Under the pieces are notes generated by a model that ran no database searches, was not told the origin of the DNA, and saw nothing but the letters and a program-made list of their open reading frames with translations. From NCBI RefSeq assembly GCF_034006445.1, contig NZ_JAVESS010000003.1, forward strand, positions 62,001-126,000: DNA of 64,000 nt. The letters are read 5' to 3'. The position numbers and the translations under genes are program-made. Shown here one piece after another: positions 61,403 through 64,000 of the stretch. How positions within the stretch are numbered: the stretch's first letter is position 1; each line of letters opens with the position of its first letter. Source of the stretch: Desulfovibrio sp. (GTDB lineage Bacteria; Desulfobacterota; Desulfovibrionia; Desulfovibrionales; Desulfovibrionaceae).

Positions 61403-62950
61403 TCAGTCGATGGGATGTCCTGCGGCGCGGTATTCGTTAAGCTTGTTGCGCAAGGTACGCACCGAAATGCCCAAAAGGTCTGCGGCCTGCGTCCTGTTGC
61501 CCGATGTGGCCTCCAGCCCCTTGAGAATCATGATGCGCTCCATCTCGTGCAGGGGGATGACCGCGCCGCCTGACACCAGGGCACTGTCGCCCGAGCTTTG
61601 ATTCAGGCTCCTCAGCGCGTCCTGGCTGCCGCTGGAGCCCTCAAACGGGGCTGCCTGACCATCTGCCTCGTGCGCACTGTCCTGACCCGCCCAGGCGGCG
61701 TCAGGGCTGTGCTCGCTGCTATTTTCGTCAGGGGCATATTGGGGCTCGTCTTCCTCGAACAGCGGCCAGTCGTCATTTTCAAGCAGAAAATGGCGCGGTT
61801 CCACCGGGCGGCCGTTGGCCAGAAGCACGGCGCGCTCCATGAGATTTTGCAGTTCGCGCACATTGCCGGGAAAGTCGTAGTCGCGCAGCCAGTCCATGGC
61901 GCTCTGGGACAGGACAGTCTGCGGCAACGCATATTCGCGCACGTACATGTTCATGAAAAAGTGGGCCAGTTCCAGCACGTCCTCGCTGCGCTCCCGCAGT
62001 GAAGGCAGGCGCAGGGGAATGACGTTCAACCTGAAATACAGATCCTGGCGGAATTTGCCCTGTTTGACCCAGTCTTCCAGATCGCGGTTGGTGGTGGCGA
62101 GCACGCGCACGTCCACCTTGAGGGTTTCCGTACCGCCGACGCGGTCGATCTCGCCCTCCTGAAGCACACGTAAAAGCTTGGCCTGAAGGGCCATGTCCAT
62201 TTCAGAAATTTCGTCCAGCAGCAGGGTGCCGCCGTCGGCAAGCTCGAATTTGCCGGGCTTGCGCGCGATGGCCCCGGTAAATGCACCCTTTTCATGCCCG
62301 AAAAGCTCGCTTTCCAGCAGATGCTCCGGCAGGGCGGCGCAGTTGACGGCCACAAAGGCCTTGTCGGCGCGCTTGCTCATGGCGTGCAGGTAACGGGCGA
62401 ACATTTCCTTGCCTGTGCCCGATTCGCCGGTAATGAGCACCGTTGCGCGCGAACCGGCCACCTGACGCGCCAGTTGCAGAACCCTGGTCATGGCCGGGTG
62501 TCTGCCCACGATGCGCGGGCCAGCGGCGCCCACGTAATGGGGTTTGCGGCCGCCAAGGGTGGAGGAGGGCAAAGCCGCCTTGCGGGCCGCCCCGTTGCCC
62601 ACTGTTCGTGCCACGGCCACAATGCGCTCCACGTCAAGAGGCTCAAGCCAGTAGTCCCTGGCTCCAAGACTCATGAGGCGTTCGGCCTCCTCGGCAGTGC
62701 CCCTGTCCGTAATGACGATGACAGGAGGAAAATTGGGGTCTTCAGCACCCACGGCCAGGAGGTCTTCCACCCTGAAGCCGGGCAGGGAAGGACGCGCAAA
62801 AATGATCCCCGGGCCGGATTTGCGGATAAATACTGAAGCTCCCTTGAGATTTTCAGCAATACCAAGTTCATATCCGGCGTCGCGCAATGGAGGAAAGACC
62901 GTTGTTACGGCTTGGGCGGGGGTAAGAAAGAGTAAACGGCGCGTCAACAT
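61403..62950 (-). CDS. Sigma-54-dependent activator with degenerate receiver domain
   Basis: The 515-residue protein has an N-terminal receiver-like fold (~1-120), an AAA+ domain (~148-385) with GESGTGKE, GAFTGA and a C-terminal Fis-type helix (QAADLLGISVRTLRNKL). The receiver lacks the phosphate-accepting Asp (IIFARPSLPG near 49-58), the acidic pair and the conserved Lys, so activity is probably not controlled by phosphorylation, as in FleQ-like regulators. A ~75-residue acidic, Ser-rich linker precedes the DNA-binding domain. It is divergent from larB. It may control slaB-dhpA or unrelated genes. Part of a close relative is fused into the remnant at 49117. Confidence 0.87.
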   Translation of the reverse strand: MLTRRLLFLTPAQAVTTVFPPLRDAGYELGIAENLKGASVFIRKSGPGIIFARPSLPGFRVEDLLAVGAEDPNFPPVIVITDRGTAEEAERLMSLGARDYWLEPLDVERIVAVARTVGNGAARKAALPSSTLGGRKPHYVGAAGPRIVGRHPAMTRVLQLARQVAGSRATVLITGESGTGKEMFARYLHAMSKRADKAFVAVNCAALPEHLLESELFGHEKGAFTGAIARKPGKFELADGGTLLLDEISEMDMALQAKLLRVLQEGEIDRVGGTETLKVDVRVLATTNRDLEDWVKQGKFRQDLYFRLNVIPLRLPSLRERSEDVLELAHFFMNMYVREYALPQTVLSQSAMDWLRDYDFPGNVRELQNLMERAVLLANGRPVEPRHFLLENDDWPLFEEDEPQYAPDENSSEHSPDAAWAGQDSAHEADGQAAPFEGSSGSQDALRSLNQSSGDSALVSGGAVIPLHEMERIMILKGLEATSGNRTQAADLLGISVRTLRNKLNEYRAAGHPID

Positions 62951-63152
62951 GAATTTTTCTTACCGTGTCGTGCGATACAATGCAACCAAGGGATGTCAAA
63001 AGACAGTAAAACTTTACATTAATGCGCCGCCACACGCAGAGAGCAATTTATCTTTCAAACTGCACGTATCGTGCTCTGGCGGCTGCGTTAACAGACGTTC
63101 GCTACGGAGGTTCATCTGCGCGGGTAAATGCCGTAGTGAACGTGCCTCAGCT

Positions 63153-63174
63153 TTTGAGAATATATATTCTCAAA
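63153..63174. promoter_or_regulatory. Perfect palindrome upstream of larB
   Basis: TTTGAGAATAT joined directly to ATATTCTCAAA. An AT-rich spacer-free palindrome of this length is a good candidate operator; the cognate protein is unknown. Confidence 0.5.
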
Positions 63175-63179
63175 GGTAA

Positions 63180-63247
63180 TTTTTTGCGGCTCAGCCCCTG
63201 CCCGGCGACGATAAAGTTTTTTGCGGCTCAGCCCCTGCCCGGCGACG
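63180..63247. repeat. Direct repeat (31-base unit, two copies)
   Basis: TTTTTTGCGGCTCAGCCCCT and the following CGGCGACG occur at 63180-63210 and 63217-63247 without mismatch. Confidence 0.8.
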
Positions 63248-63286
63248 CCGTGCGGCACGGGCGCGGAACTGCCGCGCCGCGCGGCC

Positions 63287-63330
63287 GCTGCCCGAACAAC
63301 CACTGCCCTAACAACCGCTGCCCTAACAAC
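63287..63330. repeat. Short tandem repeat near larB
   Basis: About three 15-base units of the type GCTGCCCTAACAACC. Confidence 0.7.
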
Positions 63331-63370
63331 ACTGCTGACAAGAGCCAAAGCCTGCCGTATACAAGAGGGC

Positions 63371-64000
63371 ATGTCCAAACCCCAATTACTCAAAATTCTG
63401 GAACAGGTGGCCGCAGGCACCCTCAAGCCTGAACACGCTCTGGAACATCTGGGTACGCAGGCTGTGCGGGATACCCTGCACGGGCTTACCCTTGACCCAC
63501 AGCGCGCCTTGCGCACCAGCCTTTCCGAAGTGGTTCTGGCCCAGGGAAAAAGCGACGCTGCCTTGCTGGCGGCTGTGGAAGGGCTGTCGCATCACGGCCC
63601 GGTGCTGGTCAGCCGCGTGAATCCAGGTCAGGCAGCGCTGCTTGAAGATCGCTTTTCCGTGGGCTGTTACTGGCCCGACGCCCGACTTTTTTCCCTTGGC
63701 GGTTCCCTGGCATTTGCCAGGGCCGTACAGCCCCCCTGGCCTCAAGAGGGCGAAGTCATGATTGTGACCGCAGGAGCGGCGGATATTCCTGTGGCCCTTG
63801 AGGCCTACTGCTGCCTCGCTTTCTGGGACAAAAACTGCGGTCTGGTCACAGACGTGGGCGTGGCCGGTCTTGACAGGCTCACACCCCATGTGGAAGCCCT
63901 ACGCAAGGCAAAAATCATCATTGCCGTTGCCGGTATGGAAGGCGCGTTGCCAGGAGTGCTGGCTGGCCTTGTTTGCTGCCCGGTTCTGGCAGTGCCCACA
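63371..64000 (+). CDS. larB: Nickel-pincer cofactor biosynthesis protein LarB (3' end outside window)
   Basis: The 210 visible residues start MSKPQLLKILEQVAAGTLKP and match LarB: a helical N-terminus, then a PurE-like (AIR carboxylase-related) domain with VMIVTAGAADIPVALEA, VTDVGVAGLDRL and VAGMEGALPGVLAGL. LarB carboxylates and hydrolyses nicotinate adenine dinucleotide as the first step of the nickel-pincer cofactor needed by LarA. Its presence ~10.5 kb from the larA-like gene supports that gene's assignment. LarC and LarE would be expected nearby, beyond the window. The ribosome site is weak and close to the ATG. Confidence 0.88.
   Translation, partial: MSKPQLLKILEQVAAGTLKPEHALEHLGTQAVRDTLHGLTLDPQRALRTSLSEVVLAQGKSDAALLAAVEGLSHHGPVLVSRVNPGQAALLEDRFSVGCYWPDARLFSLGGSLAFARAVQPPWPQEGEVMIVTAGAADIPVALEAYCCLAFWDKNCGLVTDVGVAGLDRLTPHVEALRKAKIIIAVAGMEGALPGVLAGLVCCPVLAVPT

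Larger units (their letters stand above)
62951..63370. other. Divergent control region between activator and larB
   Basis: No gene seen. It contains a perfect 22-base palindrome (63153-63174), a 31-base direct repeat (63180-63210 and 63217-63247) and a 15-base near-repeat tract (63287-63330). Confidence 0.6.

Overview
The window looks like a chromosomal segment from a Desulfovibrio-type sulfate reducer (family Desulfovibrionaceae). The main evidence is a Ccm cytochrome c maturation operon with no CcmG/CcmH and a CcmE whose heme-binding position reads CxxxY, as described for Desulfovibrio desulfuricans. Other support comes from organosulfonate desulfonation genes, high-GC coding sequence and several sigma-54 regulators. 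Species cannot be fixed without a search.

Layout. 1-9 kb (mostly minus strand): N-terminus of a giant adhesin with a LapG-like PAAG site, a phenylacetate-CoA ligase, an asparaginase, a small acetyltransferase, an MFS transporter of the fosmidomycin-resistance type, and the initiator tRNA. 9-16 kb: tolQ-tolR-tonB, a glycosyltransferase, and a polyphosphate kinase/exopolyphosphatase pair. 16.5-23.5 kb: ccmEFABC, a 45-residue ccmD and two TPR membrane proteins. 24-29.4 kb: a 1,801-residue hybrid sensor protein in which every phosphotransfer residue appears to be substituted. 30-39 kb: cardiolipin synthase, a diguanylate cyclase, a NapH-like ferredoxin, glmS and ppiD.

39-64 kb is the accessory core and forms one metabolic island. 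Two nearly identical copies of suyA-suyB (sulfolactate sulfo-lyase) are each followed by a LarA-family (nickel-pincer racemase-like) gene. Each copy has an upstream -24/-12 sigma-54 promoter and a divergent regulator, which is intact at copy 1 and a fused remnant at copy 2. Around them lie two sets of sulfonate-type ABC transporters, an RraA-like protein, an SDR dehydrogenase, a semialdehyde dehydrogenase (slaB-like), a YihU-like dehydrogenase (dhpA-like), a second sigma-54 activator, and at the right edge the start of larB, a biosynthesis gene for the LarA cofactor.

Inferred pathway: import of dihydroxypropanesulfonate (DHPS) or sulfolactate, then DHPS to sulfolactaldehyde to sulfolactate, then pyruvate plus sulfite. 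The sulfite would feed respiration. The new proposal is that the LarA homologue is a nickel-dependent sulfolactate racemase or epimerase. Oxidation of (S)-DHPS should give (S)-sulfolactate, whereas SuyAB is described as acting on the (R) form. Copy 1 of the larA-like gene is frameshifted twice; copy 2 is intact with all expected cofactor and catalytic residues.

Three families of structured intergenic repeats recur across the window. One (family A) always sits just 3' of genes in the same orientation relative to the upstream gene. Another (family B) is a chain of hairpins with compensatory base changes between copies.
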